64,000 bases of DNA from Pragia fontium DSM 5563 = ATCC 49100 (GCF_900112475.1 NZ_FOLW01000005.1:124001-188000); one strand, 5' to 3'; positions 49,647 through 59,807 are shown, numbered from the stretch's first letter. Notes: a model not told the origin generated them from the letters alone. Made by a program: numbers and translations.

Positions 49647-51074
49647 ATGTTTCAAGTGCTATTAAATAATATTGATGATTTTTTTAAAAATGAATTTAAA
49701 GATCGACTGGCACAAAAAATTGCTTACCAAACAGAAAGCCAGAAAATAGGCAGTAATTCGGCTATTGATAGTTATCTGGATGAGGTGATTGCTCCAGAGT
49801 TAACCTCGATGGGATTTACCCTACAGAAAGTTGATAATCCTATTGTGGAAGGCCGCCCTTTATTGATTGCTGAACGAATAGAAGATGCGGCATTACCAAC
49901 CGTACTTTGTTATGGACATGGCGATGTGGTTTGGGGTGACGCGGAAAATTGGCGAGCAGGATTATCCCCTTGGCAGCTGGTTGAAGAGGAGGAACGCTGG
50001 TATGGGCGGGGAAGCGCCGATAATAAGGGACAGCATGCAATTAATCTATCAGCGTTACAACAGGTCTATCATGCCCGCCAACAGCGGCTAGGCTTTAACT
50101 GCAAAATTCTGTTTGAAATGGGTGAGGAGATATCATCCCCAGGTTTAGCAGAAATTGCTCAGCGCTATAAAGAACAACTTAAGGCAGACGTTTTTATTGC
50201 TTCTGACGGCCCTCGCCTGAATAAACAGCGACCAACGTTATTTTTGGGCTCCCGAGGATGCGTAAATTTTTCTTTATCAATTCATGCCAGACAGCAGGCT
50301 TATCACTCGGGTAATTGGGGCGGATTACTGACGAATCCGGGGACTCAGTTAGCCAACGCCATTGCGTCATTGGTTAGCGCCAGTGGCGCCATTTTAGTTG
50401 AAGGACTCAAGCCACCGGCGATAAGCCAAACGGTTCGTCAGATTCTTAGTGATATTGAACCCGCAGGTCAAGAAGGCGATCCTGAAGTCAATCATGATTG
50501 GGGAGAGGCCGGGCTGACGGCGGCGGAAAAGCTTTTTGCCTGGAACAGTTTAGAAGTGTTGGCTTATACCACCGGTAACCCCCAAGCCCCGATGAATGCG
50601 ATTCCCGCACGAGCTCAGGCTACCTGTCAGTTACGCTTTGTGGTGGGTACCGACTATAAGAATATTGCTCAATACCTGCGACAGCATTTAGACCAGCATG
50701 GTTTCACCATGGTCGATGTAGAAATTGGTGGCATGACTCCGGCCACCCGTTTTGACCCAGCCGATCCATTGGTGAACTGGACATTAGATATCATGCAGCA
50801 GGCAACCAATAAAGTACCAGCCTTGCTTCCTAATTTAGGTGGATCGTTACCGAATGATATTTTCAGTGACATATTAGGGCTTCCTACGCTCTGGATCCCT
50901 CACTCTTACCCGGCCTGTGGTCAACATGCCGTCAATGAACATATGCTAAAAAGCATCGCTTATGAAGGATTGCACATTATGGCGCGATTGTTTTGGCAAC
51001 TTGGTGAGCAAGGAGAACAAATTATTAACCAGCACAAGCAATATCAAGCAACAACAGGTAAACCTAAGGGATAG
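49647..51074 (+). CDS. M20-family metallopeptidase
   Basis: A 475-residue cytosolic zinc hydrolase of the M20 (ArgE/DapE/CPG2) family, probably a dipeptidase or aminoacylase-type enzyme. Metal ligands: His/Asp in CYGHGDVVWG, Asp in GRGSADNKGQHAIN, the Glu pair in LFEMGEEISSPG, Asp in FIASDGPR and the C-terminal His in ACGQHAVNEHM. A dimerisation domain sits between residues ~215 and 370. CAGGGGAAA lies before the ATG. The MHS transporter starts two bases after its stop, so uptake and hydrolysis are probably coupled; the substrate is unknown. Confidence 0.88.
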   Translation: MFQVLLNNIDDFFKNEFKDRLAQKIAYQTESQKIGSNSAIDSYLDEVIAPELTSMGFTLQKVDNPIVEGRPLLIAERIEDAALPTVLCYGHGDVVWGDAENWRAGLSPWQLVEEEERWYGRGSADNKGQHAINLSALQQVYHARQQRLGFNCKILFEMGEEISSPGLAEIAQRYKEQLKADVFIASDGPRLNKQRPTLFLGSRGCVNFSLSIHARQQAYHSGNWGGLLTNPGTQLANAIASLVSASGAILVEGLKPPAISQTVRQILSDIEPAGQEGDPEVNHDWGEAGLTAAEKLFAWNSLEVLAYTTGNPQAPMNAIPARAQATCQLRFVVGTDYKNIAQYLRQHLDQHGFTMVDVEIGGMTPATRFDPADPLVNWTLDIMQQATNKVPALLPNLGGSLPNDIFSDILGLPTLWIPHSYPACGQHAVNEHMLKSIAYEGLHIMARLFWQLGEQGEQIINQHKQYQATTGKPKG

Positions 51075-51076
51075 TC

Positions 51077-52345
51077 ATGGATGCATCAATAAATAAACAG
51101 AATAACCAGCCTCATTTATATAAAACGCTGTTTGCCACTTGCATTGGTAATGCGCTGGAATGGTTTGATATTGCGGTTTACGCTTTCTTTGCCAGTTACA
51201 TTGCGCGGGCATTTTTCCCCAATGAAAATGAAACCATTTCGTTAATTATTACTTTCGGTACTTTTGGACTGTCGTTTTTAATCCGACCTTTTGGTGCTGT
51301 TATTCTGGGGGCTTATGCTGACAGAGCGGGGCGAAAGGCGTCACTCTTGATGTCCATTGCATTAATGATGCTGGGATGCTTGATGATCGCCGTGATGCCC
51401 ACTTACGCCACCATAGGTATTAGTGCGCCAATTTTGATTATGGTTGCCCGGTTGATTCAAGGATTTTCCGCCGGTGGTGAATTTGGTAGTTCCACGGCAT
51501 TTTTAGTTGAGCATTTTCCAGAACGTAAAACGTTTATTGCCAGTTGGCAGTTTGCGACTCAAGGCGTGAGCTCACTATTGGCTGCACTATTTGGCTTTGT
51601 TTTGTCCAGCGTATTAACCCAAGAACAATTGTATGATTGGGGATGGCGCGTTCCATTCTTTTTTGGTTTGATAATCGGCCCGGTAGGACTGTACATTCGT
51701 CGACATGTGCATGAGTCAAAAACGTTTTCTCAGGCGGAGAAGTCGGCAAATCCGATAAAAGAGATTGTTCAGACGCAGAAGAAACTGTTTTTTATTGCCA
51801 GCGGACTGATGGTTATCTCCACGGCGATTAACTATATGCTGAACTATATTCCCGCCTATGCCACTAAAACGCTGGGCTTGCCTGCGACGACTGCATTTGG
51901 TGCAACGATCGTTTCCGGCGCTATTCTCATGATATTGACGCCGTTTGTGGGATTATGGGCGGAGAAAAAAGGTCGTTTCCCGTTGATGGTCGGTTCGCTG
52001 GTGGTGTTATTGATCACCGTGTATCCTGGATTCTGGTTAATGATTCACTACCTCAGCGCAGTATCATTAATTTTACTGGTAGGTTGGTTGGCGATATTAA
52101 AGTCGATTTATTTTGCCACCGTGCCTTCGATGATGGCCGATATTTTCCCAACCAGAACGCGAGCTACCGGTATGGCCGTCAGCTATAACGTAGCCGTCAC
52201 GCTATTTGGTGGTTTTGCACCGATGTTCTGCACCTTATTGATTAGCATGACTGGAGACAACTTATCCCCGAGTTATTATTTAATTGTCGTCGGGTTTATG
52301 AGTCTGTTAGCCATACAGCAAGCTTATCAACTTAATCGGAAATAA
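51077..52345 (+). CDS. MHS-family MFS transporter (citrate symporter-like)
   Basis: 422 residues, 12 hydrophobic segments, no signal peptide. MHS-family markers: CIGNALEWFDIAVYAFFASYIAR at helix 1, GAYADRAGRK in the 2-3 loop, RLIQGFSAGGEFGSSTAFLVEHFPE, and WGWRVPFFFGLIIG. Similar in form to citrate/tricarballylate symporters, but coupling to an M20 peptidase suggests a peptide-like or N-acylated amino acid substrate (inference). Confidence 0.88.
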   Translation: MDASINKQNNQPHLYKTLFATCIGNALEWFDIAVYAFFASYIARAFFPNENETISLIITFGTFGLSFLIRPFGAVILGAYADRAGRKASLLMSIALMMLGCLMIAVMPTYATIGISAPILIMVARLIQGFSAGGEFGSSTAFLVEHFPERKTFIASWQFATQGVSSLLAALFGFVLSSVLTQEQLYDWGWRVPFFFGLIIGPVGLYIRRHVHESKTFSQAEKSANPIKEIVQTQKKLFFIASGLMVISTAINYMLNYIPAYATKTLGLPATTAFGATIVSGAILMILTPFVGLWAEKKGRFPLMVGSLVVLLITVYPGFWLMIHYLSAVSLILLVGWLAILKSIYFATVPSMMADIFPTRTRATGMAVSYNVAVTLFGGFAPMFCTLLISMTGDNLSPSYYLIVVGFMSLLAIQQAYQLNRK

Positions 52346-52353
52346 TGGAAGTA

Positions 52354-52384
52354 GGGTGGCCATTGCATGATGGCCGCTCTTTTA
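52354..52384 (+). terminator. Terminator of the M20-MHS operon
   Basis: GGCCAT, loop TGCATG, ATGGCC, extended by further pairs including G-U pairs, followed by TCTTTT. Lies a few bases past the transporter stop. Confidence 0.7.
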
Positions 52385-52468
52385 ATCTGACGCCGCAGTG
52401 CGGTTTTTGATGCGTTGCTGCTCTGGGCTGAGTGCTAACGCCGTTTGATTAAATGACAGAAATTGATA

Positions 52469-52524
52469 TTCCCCTGACTTAAACCCGCCATATGACTAAA
52501 GGCGGGCAAAGCGTATCAGGGGAA
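52469..52524 (-). terminator. Nested hairpin downstream of tyrP
   Basis: Outer arms TTCCCCTGA (52469-52477) and TCAGGGGAA (52516-52524) enclose an inner hairpin CCCGCC / GGCGGG (52484-52489, 52501-52506). It starts 15 bases after the tyrP stop and may form its terminator, although the tail is not a clean U-run. Confidence 0.5.
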
Positions 52525-52538
52525 CCGATTAGGGGATA

Positions 52539-53744
52539 TCAAACCTGCGGTAGCAGGCCAAATACGATACCTATTTGGATAAAAATAATAGCAACGCCAA
52601 AACACAGAGCCAGTATTACCCCCAAAGACCCACCAGGTACCCGGTAACCTTCGGTGTGCTGTTTACGCGCTTGAATGACCAGCATAGCTGGTAGTAGCAA
52701 CGCCAGAACCGACAGGGCAATCGCCGCATAACCTAGCGCAATAATAAAACCTTTCTGATAAAACAGGGCGAACATCAGCGGTGGTAAAAAGGTGATCAGG
52801 CCCGTCTGTAAACGACCTGAGGTGCTATTGTTGCGCTTAAACAGGTCAGCCAGATAGTCAAATAATCCCAGGGCAACGCCTAAGAATGAGGTGGCTAATG
52901 CCAATGCGGAGAACAAGCGCACCGAGATTTCAACGCTTGGAGTATTCACCACTTCTTTCACCGCTTGCAGGAGCCCGTTAAGGCCAGATTCCGCAGCAAT
53001 AATACCGACAAACGTGGTTGAGCTAATAGCGCCCAGCGTAGCCAGTTGCCATAAAATGTAAGCTACCAGCGGAATGGCACTACCAATAATAAAGATTTTA
53101 CGCAGCTTGGCGGTATCCCCTCCCATATATTTCACAATACTGGGAATGCTGCCGTGGAAGCCGAATGAGGTGAAAATTAATGGAATGGCTGAAATAGCCA
53201 AACCTTGTTCCAGCGGTAGCGTGGTCAGGTTGACGCTCTGTACGTGTGGCATCATTAAGGAAAGCATGATCACCAGAAAAACAATTTTGGCGGTAAATAA
53301 ACAGCGATTAATAAGGTCTACGGAATGGGTACCGATACAAACCACGCCACCACCAACGATGGTAAAGATCAGTGGCCCGGACATATGAGGTAAATCGAGA
53401 CTGAGGGAATCATTCATACTAACTAACAGTAATTCACCACCACCGCTAATATAAGCAGCGACCAAAGCATACATCAGAAATAACATGGCAAACCCGGCGA
53501 TCAGGTTTCCTTTGGTGCCCAGATAACGGTGAGCCAAAGTCCCCAAGCCGTCATCGGCATCACTGTATTGATAAACTTCCACCAGCAGCAAGGCGGTGTA
53601 GCACATCATCATCCATAGAATAACCAACATAGCAAAGGTTACGCCGAATCCGACGCCTGCCGCAGCGAGTGGCATAGCTAACATACCGGCACCGATGGTG
53701 GTACCTGCGACGATAAATATACTGCCTAGGGTGCGATTCCTCAC
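52539..53744 (-). CDS. tyrP: Tyrosine-specific transport protein TyrP
   Basis: An inner-membrane H+-coupled aromatic amino acid permease (HAAAP family) with 11 helices. 401 residues (E. coli TyrP 403) with nearly identical N-terminus [31 protein letters not shown], cited in parts; [38 protein letters not shown]. The match is clearly closer to TyrP than to Mtr or TnaB. In E. coli tyrP is elsewhere on the chromosome. TyrR boxes upstream support the assignment. Confidence 0.94.
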   Translation of the reverse strand: MRNRTLGSIFIVAGTTIGAGMLAMPLAAAGVGFGVTFAMLVILWMMMCYTALLLVEVYQYSDADDGLGTLAHRYLGTKGNLIAGFAMLFLMYALVAAYISGGGELLLVSMNDSLSLDLPHMSGPLIFTIVGGGVVCIGTHSVDLINRCLFTAKIVFLVIMLSLMMPHVQSVNLTTLPLEQGLAISAIPLIFTSFGFHGSIPSIVKYMGGDTAKLRKIFIIGSAIPLVAYILWQLATLGAISSTTFVGIIAAESGLNGLLQAVKEVVNTPSVEISVRLFSALALATSFLGVALGLFDYLADLFKRNNSTSGRLQTGLITFLPPLMFALFYQKGFIIALGYAAIALSVLALLLPAMLVIQARKQHTEGYRVPGGSLGVILALCFGVAIIFIQIGIVFGLLPQV

Positions 53745-53866
53745 ACGAACCTCGATTTATTTTCGTTATGTGAATAGGTTTGATAAACGACAAAATAGCA
53801 CTGTGGCTATTCATTGTTTATTCATTGCTCGATAGCCCGAAAGCATGGCTACCGGAGGGTTGAAGT

Positions 53867-53928
53867 AGGGTATGTGAGATAATCAAAGCTGTCAAACTAT
53901 TGATACGAGGTGTAATTTTATCTTTACA
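53867..53928 (-). promoter_or_regulatory. tyrP promoter with tandem TyrR boxes
   Basis: A strong TyrR box TGTAATTTTATCTTTACA (53911-53928) differs from TGTAAA-N6-TTTACA at one position. A weak box (TGTCAA...GATACG, 53890-53907) is adjacent, three bases away. On the minus strand the -35 TTGACA (53895-53890) lies in the weak box, with a 17-bp spacer to -10 TACCCT (53872-53867). A strong box next to a weak one overlapping the -35 is the layout known for E. coli tyrP. Confidence 0.68.
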
Positions 53929-54090
53929 TTAAGCTGGGTTTGTGGTTTTTATTTAACCATTGAGCTGATTAAATAAACAAATAAATGCATCGTTGAGCGT
54001 ATTATTTTAGCTGAATGTCGGTTTTATCCGGCATAAAATAGATTGACCAGCGGCGGGGTAATCCAGTCATCGTGAACAGGAGTCATTAAG

Positions 54091-55290
54091 ATGTTAGTGG
54101 TTGAGATGTTAAGTACGGGAGATGAAGTTCTGCATGGGCAAATCGTTGATACCAACGCAGCCTGGCTGGCAGACTGTTTCTTCCAACAGGGATTACCACT
54201 CAGTAGCCGGACAACTGTGGGGGATGATTTGGATAGTCTGGTGAATACGATCCTTGAGCGCAGTCATCATGCGGATGTACTGATTGTTAACGGTGGCTTA
54301 GGGCCAACCAGTGACGATTTGAGCGCACTGGCGGCAGCAACGGCGCTGGGAGAAGGGTTGGTTGAACACCCTGAGTGGATAGCCTATATGGAAAACTATT
54401 TTGCATCCCGTGGGCGCGTGATGTCTGATACTAACCGTAAGCAGGCGATGATCCCGGCAAGTGCAGAATTAGTGGATAATCCGGTGGGTACGGCCTGTGG
54501 TTTCTCATTTATGCTTAATGATTGTCTGATGTTTTTTACGCCAGGGGTGCCTTCAGAATTCAAAGTGATGGTAAAAGACCAAATTCTACCGCGCTTACGC
54601 CAGCGTTATACTTTGGATGAGCCGCCTCTTTGTTTGCGTTTAACCAGCTTTGGTCGTACCGAAAGTAGTCTGGCTCAGCAGTTTGATGTCCTGACGTTGC
54701 CGGAAGGCTGTGTGATGGGCTACCGCTCTTCAATGCCAATTATTGAATTGAAACTGACCGGCCCGGCTAGCCAGCGACAGGAAATGCTACGAAACTGGCA
54801 GATCATCAAGCAAGGCGTCGATGACAATCTATTATATGAAGGAACCGAAGGGTTACCGGTTTTAGTGAGTCGTGCTTTGCATCAACGGCAGTTGCAAGTT
54901 GCTTTAAGTGAACAGTTTAGTGCGGGTTTACTCAGTTGGAATCTGTCTTTGGTAGGAACAGTACTCAACGGGGCAGAAGTTTACGTTAAGGGGGATGAGC
55001 AGACGCTGGAAACACTGCTTTCCCGTGCTTCAGATATTGCCGTGAAAAATAATGCCCAGATTGGTATGGCGATTGGCCAGTATCATGAAGGCTGTCTGTC
55101 TTTGGCGCTTTATACCCCAACCGGTTGCTATGCTCAACGCGTACGCTATATGCCTCGTCACCACAGCGTGAAGGTTCAGCAAGATGTTAGTGTGATGCTG
55201 ATGTTAGATATGTTGTCTCGCTGGTTAAACCAGCGCACTATTTTTGGTCATTACGAGTGGCTGGAACAGGCTGAAACTCTGGCTCATTAA
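54091..55290 (+). CDS. yfaY: CinA/NMN-deamidase-like protein YfaY
   Basis: 399 residues matching E. coli YfaY (400 aa) along the whole length. The N-terminal half is a MoCF/CinA-type domain (VEMLSTGDEVLHGQIVDTNAAWLAD, NGGLGPTSDDLSALAAA, FTPGVPSEFKVMV). The C-terminal half is a degenerate CinA_C (PncC-like) domain, where the deamidase motif is altered to LSEQFSAGLLSW. Function is unknown; ADP-ribose pyrophosphatase activity is reported for some CinA relatives. AGGAG precedes the ATG. Confidence 0.93.
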   Translation: MLVVEMLSTGDEVLHGQIVDTNAAWLADCFFQQGLPLSSRTTVGDDLDSLVNTILERSHHADVLIVNGGLGPTSDDLSALAAATALGEGLVEHPEWIAYMENYFASRGRVMSDTNRKQAMIPASAELVDNPVGTACGFSFMLNDCLMFFTPGVPSEFKVMVKDQILPRLRQRYTLDEPPLCLRLTSFGRTESSLAQQFDVLTLPEGCVMGYRSSMPIIELKLTGPASQRQEMLRNWQIIKQGVDDNLLYEGTEGLPVLVSRALHQRQLQVALSEQFSAGLLSWNLSLVGTVLNGAEVYVKGDEQTLETLLSRASDIAVKNNAQIGMAIGQYHEGCLSLALYTPTGCYAQRVRYMPRHHSVKVQQDVSVMLMLDMLSRWLNQRTIFGHYEWLEQAETLAH

Positions 55291-55311
55291 TCGCAATTAA
55301 TAGTTACCCTA

Positions 55312-55351
55312 ATCCCTACAGCATGCTTAATATGATGTTGTAGGGATTTTT
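55312..55351 (+). terminator. yfaY terminator
   Basis: ATCCCTACA, 18-base loop region containing GCATGC, TGTAGGGAT, then TTTTG. Confidence 0.75.
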
Positions 55352-55491
55352 GTTAGTTATGTAGGTTCATGACCTCTGATTTTTTTATCAGTTAATAACA
55401 GAAAACTTGACCATATCGAAGGAAATGAAAGAGTTAGTCCATTATTGTGTAGGCAAATTGTAATGGTGAAATGACAGATATAAGGACATTT

Positions 55492-55869
55492 ATGGAAAAG
55501 CGTTATTGGGTAGGGATATGCATTCTGTTATTAACGGCTTGTGTTGCTCCGAATGAGGAAGCAATGATACCGACCATCTCTGAAGCTGATAGTGCGGTAA
55601 AAAATGCGTTTTTACACGATGCCAAACAGCATGATAATTCAATGGCAATGGATATGGTAAAAAACGATATTGGTAGCTTACAGATTATGGCGGTTGATAA
55701 TTGCGAAATTCAGGAACCGGATGCGATGGTGTGTGACGTTTATTCTGATTTTAAACCGGCGGGATCTCATGAAGTCAGAAGTAATCGCGATAAGGTAGGC
55801 TTTGTGAAAACTGATGGCGAATGGGTAGCGAAACTACATAAGCCACAGCTTCGCGGTTTTGATGAGTAG
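55492..55869 (+). CDS. Small lipoprotein, unknown function
   Basis: A 125-residue exported protein with a lipoprotein signal: MEKRYWVGICILLLTAC, where the lipobox LLTAC places the acylated Cys at residue 17. The mature part is about 108 residues, acidic, with one further Cys pair (DNCEIQEPDAMVCDVY) that could form a disulphide. Start at ATG 55492 with AAGGA upstream; an earlier ATG at 55471 would spoil the signal. I do not recognise a family. It lies where yfaE would follow nrdB in E. coli, on the opposite strand. Confidence 0.75.
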   Translation: MEKRYWVGICILLLTACVAPNEEAMIPTISEADSAVKNAFLHDAKQHDNSMAMDMVKNDIGSLQIMAVDNCEIQEPDAMVCDVYSDFKPAGSHEVRSNRDKVGFVKTDGEWVAKLHKPQLRGFDE

Positions 55870-55891
55870 TTAAAGTGTATTGAATGTTAAT

Positions 55892-55919
55892 CGATATCCC
55901 GGTTTTAACCGGGATATCG
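55892..55919. terminator. Palindrome between the lipoprotein gene and nrdB
   Basis: CGATATCCCGGTT, TT, AACCGGGATATCG: 13-bp perfect arms between convergent genes. No U-run, but a likely 3'-end hairpin for one or both. Confidence 0.6.
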
Positions 55920-55975
55920 GCGTCAATGAGGTATAACTTCACTGTCGGTCTGCTGTTTACTCGAGTGATAAAAAC

Positions 55976-57112
55976 TTATAGTTCAAAATCACTCAGGTCG
56001 TCAGCATTAACTTCAGAGTCAATTTGGCCGACTAGATAAGAGCTCACTTCTACTTCCTGTGGGGCGACCTGAACGTTATCAGAGACCAACCAAGCATTGA
56101 TCCACGGAATTGGGTTAGAGCGAGTTTCAAACGGTAATTCCAGCCCAACCGCTTGCATACGAATATTAGTAATATATTCCACATACTGGCACAGAATATC
56201 TTTATTCAGGCCAATCATCGAGCCGTCGCGGAACAGGTAGTCAGCCCATTCTTTCTCTTGCTGAGCAGCCAGCACAAACAGGTCGTAGCATTGCTGTTGG
56301 CATTCTTTGGCAATTTCCACCATTTCCGGATCGTCATTACCCAAACGCATCAGATTAATCATATGCTGGGTGCCGGTTAAGTGCAGCGCTTCATCACGGG
56401 CAATCAGACGGATAATTTTGGCATTACCTTCCATCAGTTCGCGTTCAGCAAAAGCAAATGAGCAGGCGAAGCTAACATAAAAACGAATGGCTTCTAGTGC
56501 GTTAACGCTCATCAGACACAGATAAAGCTGCTTTTTCAGGGCACGCAGGCTTATGGTAACGCTTTTACCATTAATTTGGTGGGTACCTTCACCCAGCAAA
56601 TGATAGTAGTTGCTCAGTCGAATCAGATCGTCGTAATAGCCGGAGATATCCTTGGCGCGCTTGAGAATCTCTTCGTTAGACACGATATCGTCAAAGACAA
56701 TTGCAGGGTCATTAACGATATTACGGATAATATGAGTATAAGAACGGGAGTGAATGGTCTCGGAGAATGACCAGGTTTCCACCCAGGTTTCTAACTCAGG
56801 AATAGAGATCAACGGCAGAAAAGCCACGTTTGGGCTACGGCCCTGAATAGAATCCAGTAGGGTCTGATACTTCAGATTACTGATGAAAATATGTTTTTCG
56901 TGTTCAGGCAAGGCTTGATAGTCAATACGATCGCGCGAGACATCCACTTCTTCCGGACGCCAGAAGAAAGAGAGTTGTTTTTCAATCAGTTTCTCAAACA
57001 GCTCATGTTTTTGCTGATCGTAGCGGGCCACGTTAACTGGCTGGCCAAAGAACATGGGTTCTTGTAGTTGATCGTTCTTATTTTGAGAGAACGTCGTGTA
57101 AGTGTGAGCCAT
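55976..57112 (-). CDS. nrdB: Ribonucleotide reductase class Ia beta subunit NrdB
   Basis: The di-iron/tyrosyl-radical subunit of aerobic ribonucleotide reductase. 378 residues (E. coli 376). Iron ligands in [15 protein letters not shown] and [14 protein letters not shown]; radical tyrosine region GYYDDLIRL... upstream; C-terminal LSDFEL tail, which docks to NrdA. Lies 44 bases downstream of nrdA. The companion ferredoxin gene yfaE, which follows nrdB in E. coli, is not present here. Confidence 0.96.
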   Translation of the reverse strand: MAHTYTTFSQNKNDQLQEPMFFGQPVNVARYDQQKHELFEKLIEKQLSFFWRPEEVDVSRDRIDYQALPEHEKHIFISNLKYQTLLDSIQGRSPNVAFLPLISIPELETWVETWSFSETIHSRSYTHIIRNIVNDPAIVFDDIVSNEEILKRAKDISGYYDDLIRLSNYYHLLGEGTHQINGKSVTISLRALKKQLYLCLMSVNALEAIRFYVSFACSFAFAERELMEGNAKIIRLIARDEALHLTGTQHMINLMRLGNDDPEMVEIAKECQQQCYDLFVLAAQQEKEWADYLFRDGSMIGLNKDILCQYVEYITNIRMQAVGLELPFETRSNPIPWINAWLVSDNVQVAPQEVEVSSYLVGQIDSEVNADDLSDFEL

Positions 57113-57156
57113 AATTTATCCCTGTCATAAGGGGGCAAATGCCCCCCTGAAATTCA

Positions 57157-59445
57157 TTAGATCTTACAAGCGCCGCTTTCGCAGCCATCGTCGTCTTGCT
57201 TAGCCGGTAATAAATCTTCCTGAGAATCCTCAGCACCATCACGGGTGTTTTGGTAGTAAAGGGTTTTTACACCATATTTATAAGCCGTTAGCAGATCTTT
57301 CAATAGTTGCTTCATCGGGACTTTTCCACCCGGGAAGCGGCTTGGATCGTAGTTAGTATTGGCGGAAATCGACTGATCGATAAATTTCTGCATTAGGCCA
57401 ACCAGATGCAGGTAACCGTCGTTGCTCGGTAGATCCCATAATAATTCATAGGAATTGTGCAGTTTTTCGTAATCCGGTACTACCTGACGCAGAATACCAT
57501 CTTTCGATGCCTTGATACTGATATAACCGCGCGGTGGTTCAATACCGTTAGTGGCATTAGAGATCTGCGATGAAGTCTCTGATGGCATTAGGGCTGACAG
57601 CGTGGAGTTGCGTAAACCATGAGTTTTAATGCTTTGGCGCAGTGCTTCCCAATCATAATGAAGTGGTTCATTACATAATGAATCCAGATCTTTTTTGTAG
57701 TTATCAATGGGCAGAATACCTTTGGCGTAACGCGTTTCGTTAAACCATGGGCATGGGCCTTGTTCACGAGCCAGTTCGTTGGAGGCTTTTAACAAATAAT
57801 ATTGAATGGCTTCAAAAGCTCTGTGGGTCAGGCCGTTGGCGCTGCCGTCTGAGTAGCGTACGCCGTTTTTAGCCAGATAATAAGCGTAGTTAATCACGCC
57901 AATACCCAAGGTACGACGCCCCATAGAACCGCGTTGAGCGGCCAGAATTGGGTAGTCTTGATAGTCCAGCAATGCATCCAGAGAACGAACCGCCAGCACG
58001 GCTAAATCTTCCAGCTCGTCCAGACTGTCAATGGCACCTAAGTTAAATGCTGAAAGCGTACACAGGGCAATTTCACCTTTTTCGTCATTGATATCGTCCA
58101 GCGGCTTGGTTGGCAGGGCAATTTCCAGACACAGGTTAGATTGACGAACCGGTGCAACAGTCGGATCAAACGGGCTATGGGTATTACAGTGGTCAACGTT
58201 TTGAATATAAATACGGCCGGTAGAAGCACGTTCCTGCATCATCAGAGAGAACAGTTCAACAGCTTTTATCTGACGCTGACGAATAGAGGAATCAGCCTCA
58301 TATTTCGTATATAACCGCTCAAATTCGTCCTGATCGGCGAAGAAGGCGTCGTACAGTCCCGGAACATCTGACGGGCTGAACAGAGTAATACTTTCGTTTT
58401 TAACCAAACGCTGATACATCAGTTTGTTCAACTGAACACCGTAGTCCATATGACGCACGCGGTTTTCTTCCACTCCGCGGTTGTTTCTTAATACCAGCAG
58501 GCTTTCCACTTCCAAATGCCATAACGGATAAAATACGGTGGCTGCTCCGCCGCGTACGCCGCCCTGAGAGCAGGATTTTACCGCCGTTTGGAAGTGTTTA
58601 TAGAATGGGATACAGCCAGTATGGAATGCTTCACCGTTGCGAATCGGGCTACCTTGAGCACGGATTCTACCGGCATTAATCCCGATACCTGCGCGTTGAG
58701 AAACATACTTAACAATGGCACTAGAAGTGGCATTGATTGAATCTAAACTATCGCCACACTCAATTAATACGCAAGAGCTGAACTGGCGAGTAGGGGTACG
58801 CACGCCAGCCATAATCGGGGTTGGCAGTGAGATTTTAAACGTGGAAATGGCGTCATAAAAACGTTTCACATAGTCCAAACGGGTTTCGCGTGGGTAACGT
58901 GAGAACAGGCAGGCCGCCACTAAAATATAAAGGAACTGGGCACTTTCGTATACTTCACCAGTAACGCGGTTTTGAACCAGATATTTCCCTTCCAGCTGTT
59001 TAACGGCCGCATAGGAGAAATTCATATCACGCCAGTGATCGATAAAGGAATCCATCTGCTCAAGCTCTTCCTGAGTATAATCTTCCAGCAGATGTTTATC
59101 GTATTTGCCTTGTTCAACCATGTCTTTCACATGTGCATATAGCGCTGGTGGTTCAAACTGACCATAGGCTTTTTTACGCAGGTGGAAAATGGCCAGACGG
59201 GCTGCCATATATTGATAGTCAGGAGAGTCACGTGAAATTAAGTCTGCCGCAGCTCGGATAATCGTCTCATGGATATCTGAGGTTCTAATCCCATCATAAA
59301 ACTGGATGTGTGAGCGTAACTCAACTTGAGAAACAGAAACGTTTTCTAAGCCTTCCGCTGCCCAGTCGAGAACCCGATGAATCTTATCGAGATTAATGCG
59401 TTCCTTGCTGCCATCGCGTTTAGTGACTAATAGACTTTGATTCAT
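57157..59445 (-). CDS. nrdA: Ribonucleotide reductase class Ia alpha subunit NrdA
   Basis: Catalytic subunit reducing ribonucleoside diphosphates. 762 residues (E. coli 761). N-terminal ATP-cone (TKRDGSKERINLDKIHRVLDWA), active-site cysteines in FSSCVLIECGDSL and ALCTLSAFNLGAI, radical cysteine in SNLCLEIALPT, and the redox-active tail CESGACKI. No inserted element or intein. NrdR and DnaA sites lie upstream. Confidence 0.97.
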   Translation of the reverse strand: MNQSLLVTKRDGSKERINLDKIHRVLDWAAEGLENVSVSQVELRSHIQFYDGIRTSDIHETIIRAAADLISRDSPDYQYMAARLAIFHLRKKAYGQFEPPALYAHVKDMVEQGKYDKHLLEDYTQEELEQMDSFIDHWRDMNFSYAAVKQLEGKYLVQNRVTGEVYESAQFLYILVAACLFSRYPRETRLDYVKRFYDAISTFKISLPTPIMAGVRTPTRQFSSCVLIECGDSLDSINATSSAIVKYVSQRAGIGINAGRIRAQGSPIRNGEAFHTGCIPFYKHFQTAVKSCSQGGVRGGAATVFYPLWHLEVESLLVLRNNRGVEENRVRHMDYGVQLNKLMYQRLVKNESITLFSPSDVPGLYDAFFADQDEFERLYTKYEADSSIRQRQIKAVELFSLMMQERASTGRIYIQNVDHCNTHSPFDPTVAPVRQSNLCLEIALPTKPLDDINDEKGEIALCTLSAFNLGAIDSLDELEDLAVLAVRSLDALLDYQDYPILAAQRGSMGRRTLGIGVINYAYYLAKNGVRYSDGSANGLTHRAFEAIQYYLLKASNELAREQGPCPWFNETRYAKGILPIDNYKKDLDSLCNEPLHYDWEALRQSIKTHGLRNSTLSALMPSETSSQISNATNGIEPPRGYISIKASKDGILRQVVPDYEKLHNSYELLWDLPSNDGYLHLVGLMQKFIDQSISANTNYDPSRFPGGKVPMKQLLKDLLTAYKYGVKTLYYQNTRDGAEDSQEDLLPAKQDDDGCESGACKI

Positions 59446-59531
59446 AGCGTAATACTACCTTTCCGTAAGGACTGTGTGATTTAATTCAGGTATTCGTAAT
59501 GTTACGAGCCTTGTGTGGTTTCGTAACTAAA

Positions 59532-59638
59532 ACACAATATATAGGGGTGTTTAGGAATATAAGCTACAAGATAGTGTTCTATGATGTTTTTTGCAAGTGA
59601 ACAAAATCGGGCAAATGTGTGGATAACTTTTGGGATAA
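59532..59638 (-). promoter_or_regulatory. NrdR boxes and DnaA boxes upstream of nrdA
   Basis: ACACAATATATAGGGG (59532-59547) is a close match to the NrdR box ACACWATATATWGTGT. A weaker copy (AGCTACAAGATAGTGT, 59562-59577) lies 30 bp away, the usual three-turn spacing. Further up, TGTGGATAA (59618-59626) is a perfect DnaA box (TTATCCACA), with TTGGGATAA (59630-59638) as a degenerate second. This matches the known logic of E. coli nrdAB control. Confidence 0.72.
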
Positions 59639-59807
59639 GCGCGCTAAGTTACCGTGGTATCGGAGGTTATTAACCAATGGTCTTATGATAATAGGATACT
59701 TATTTTTGGTAAAATATTTTTCAACTGCCGCTTTATTCAACACTTGGACTTTTACTCAACAATAAGCGTTGACAAACGACGTTGTTAACGCTTTAGCAAC
59801 ATAATAA

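Noticed and set aside
57157-59445. Intein or intron in nrdA
   Set aside because: NrdA genes often host such elements, but the protein is 762 residues and collinear with E. coli NrdA.
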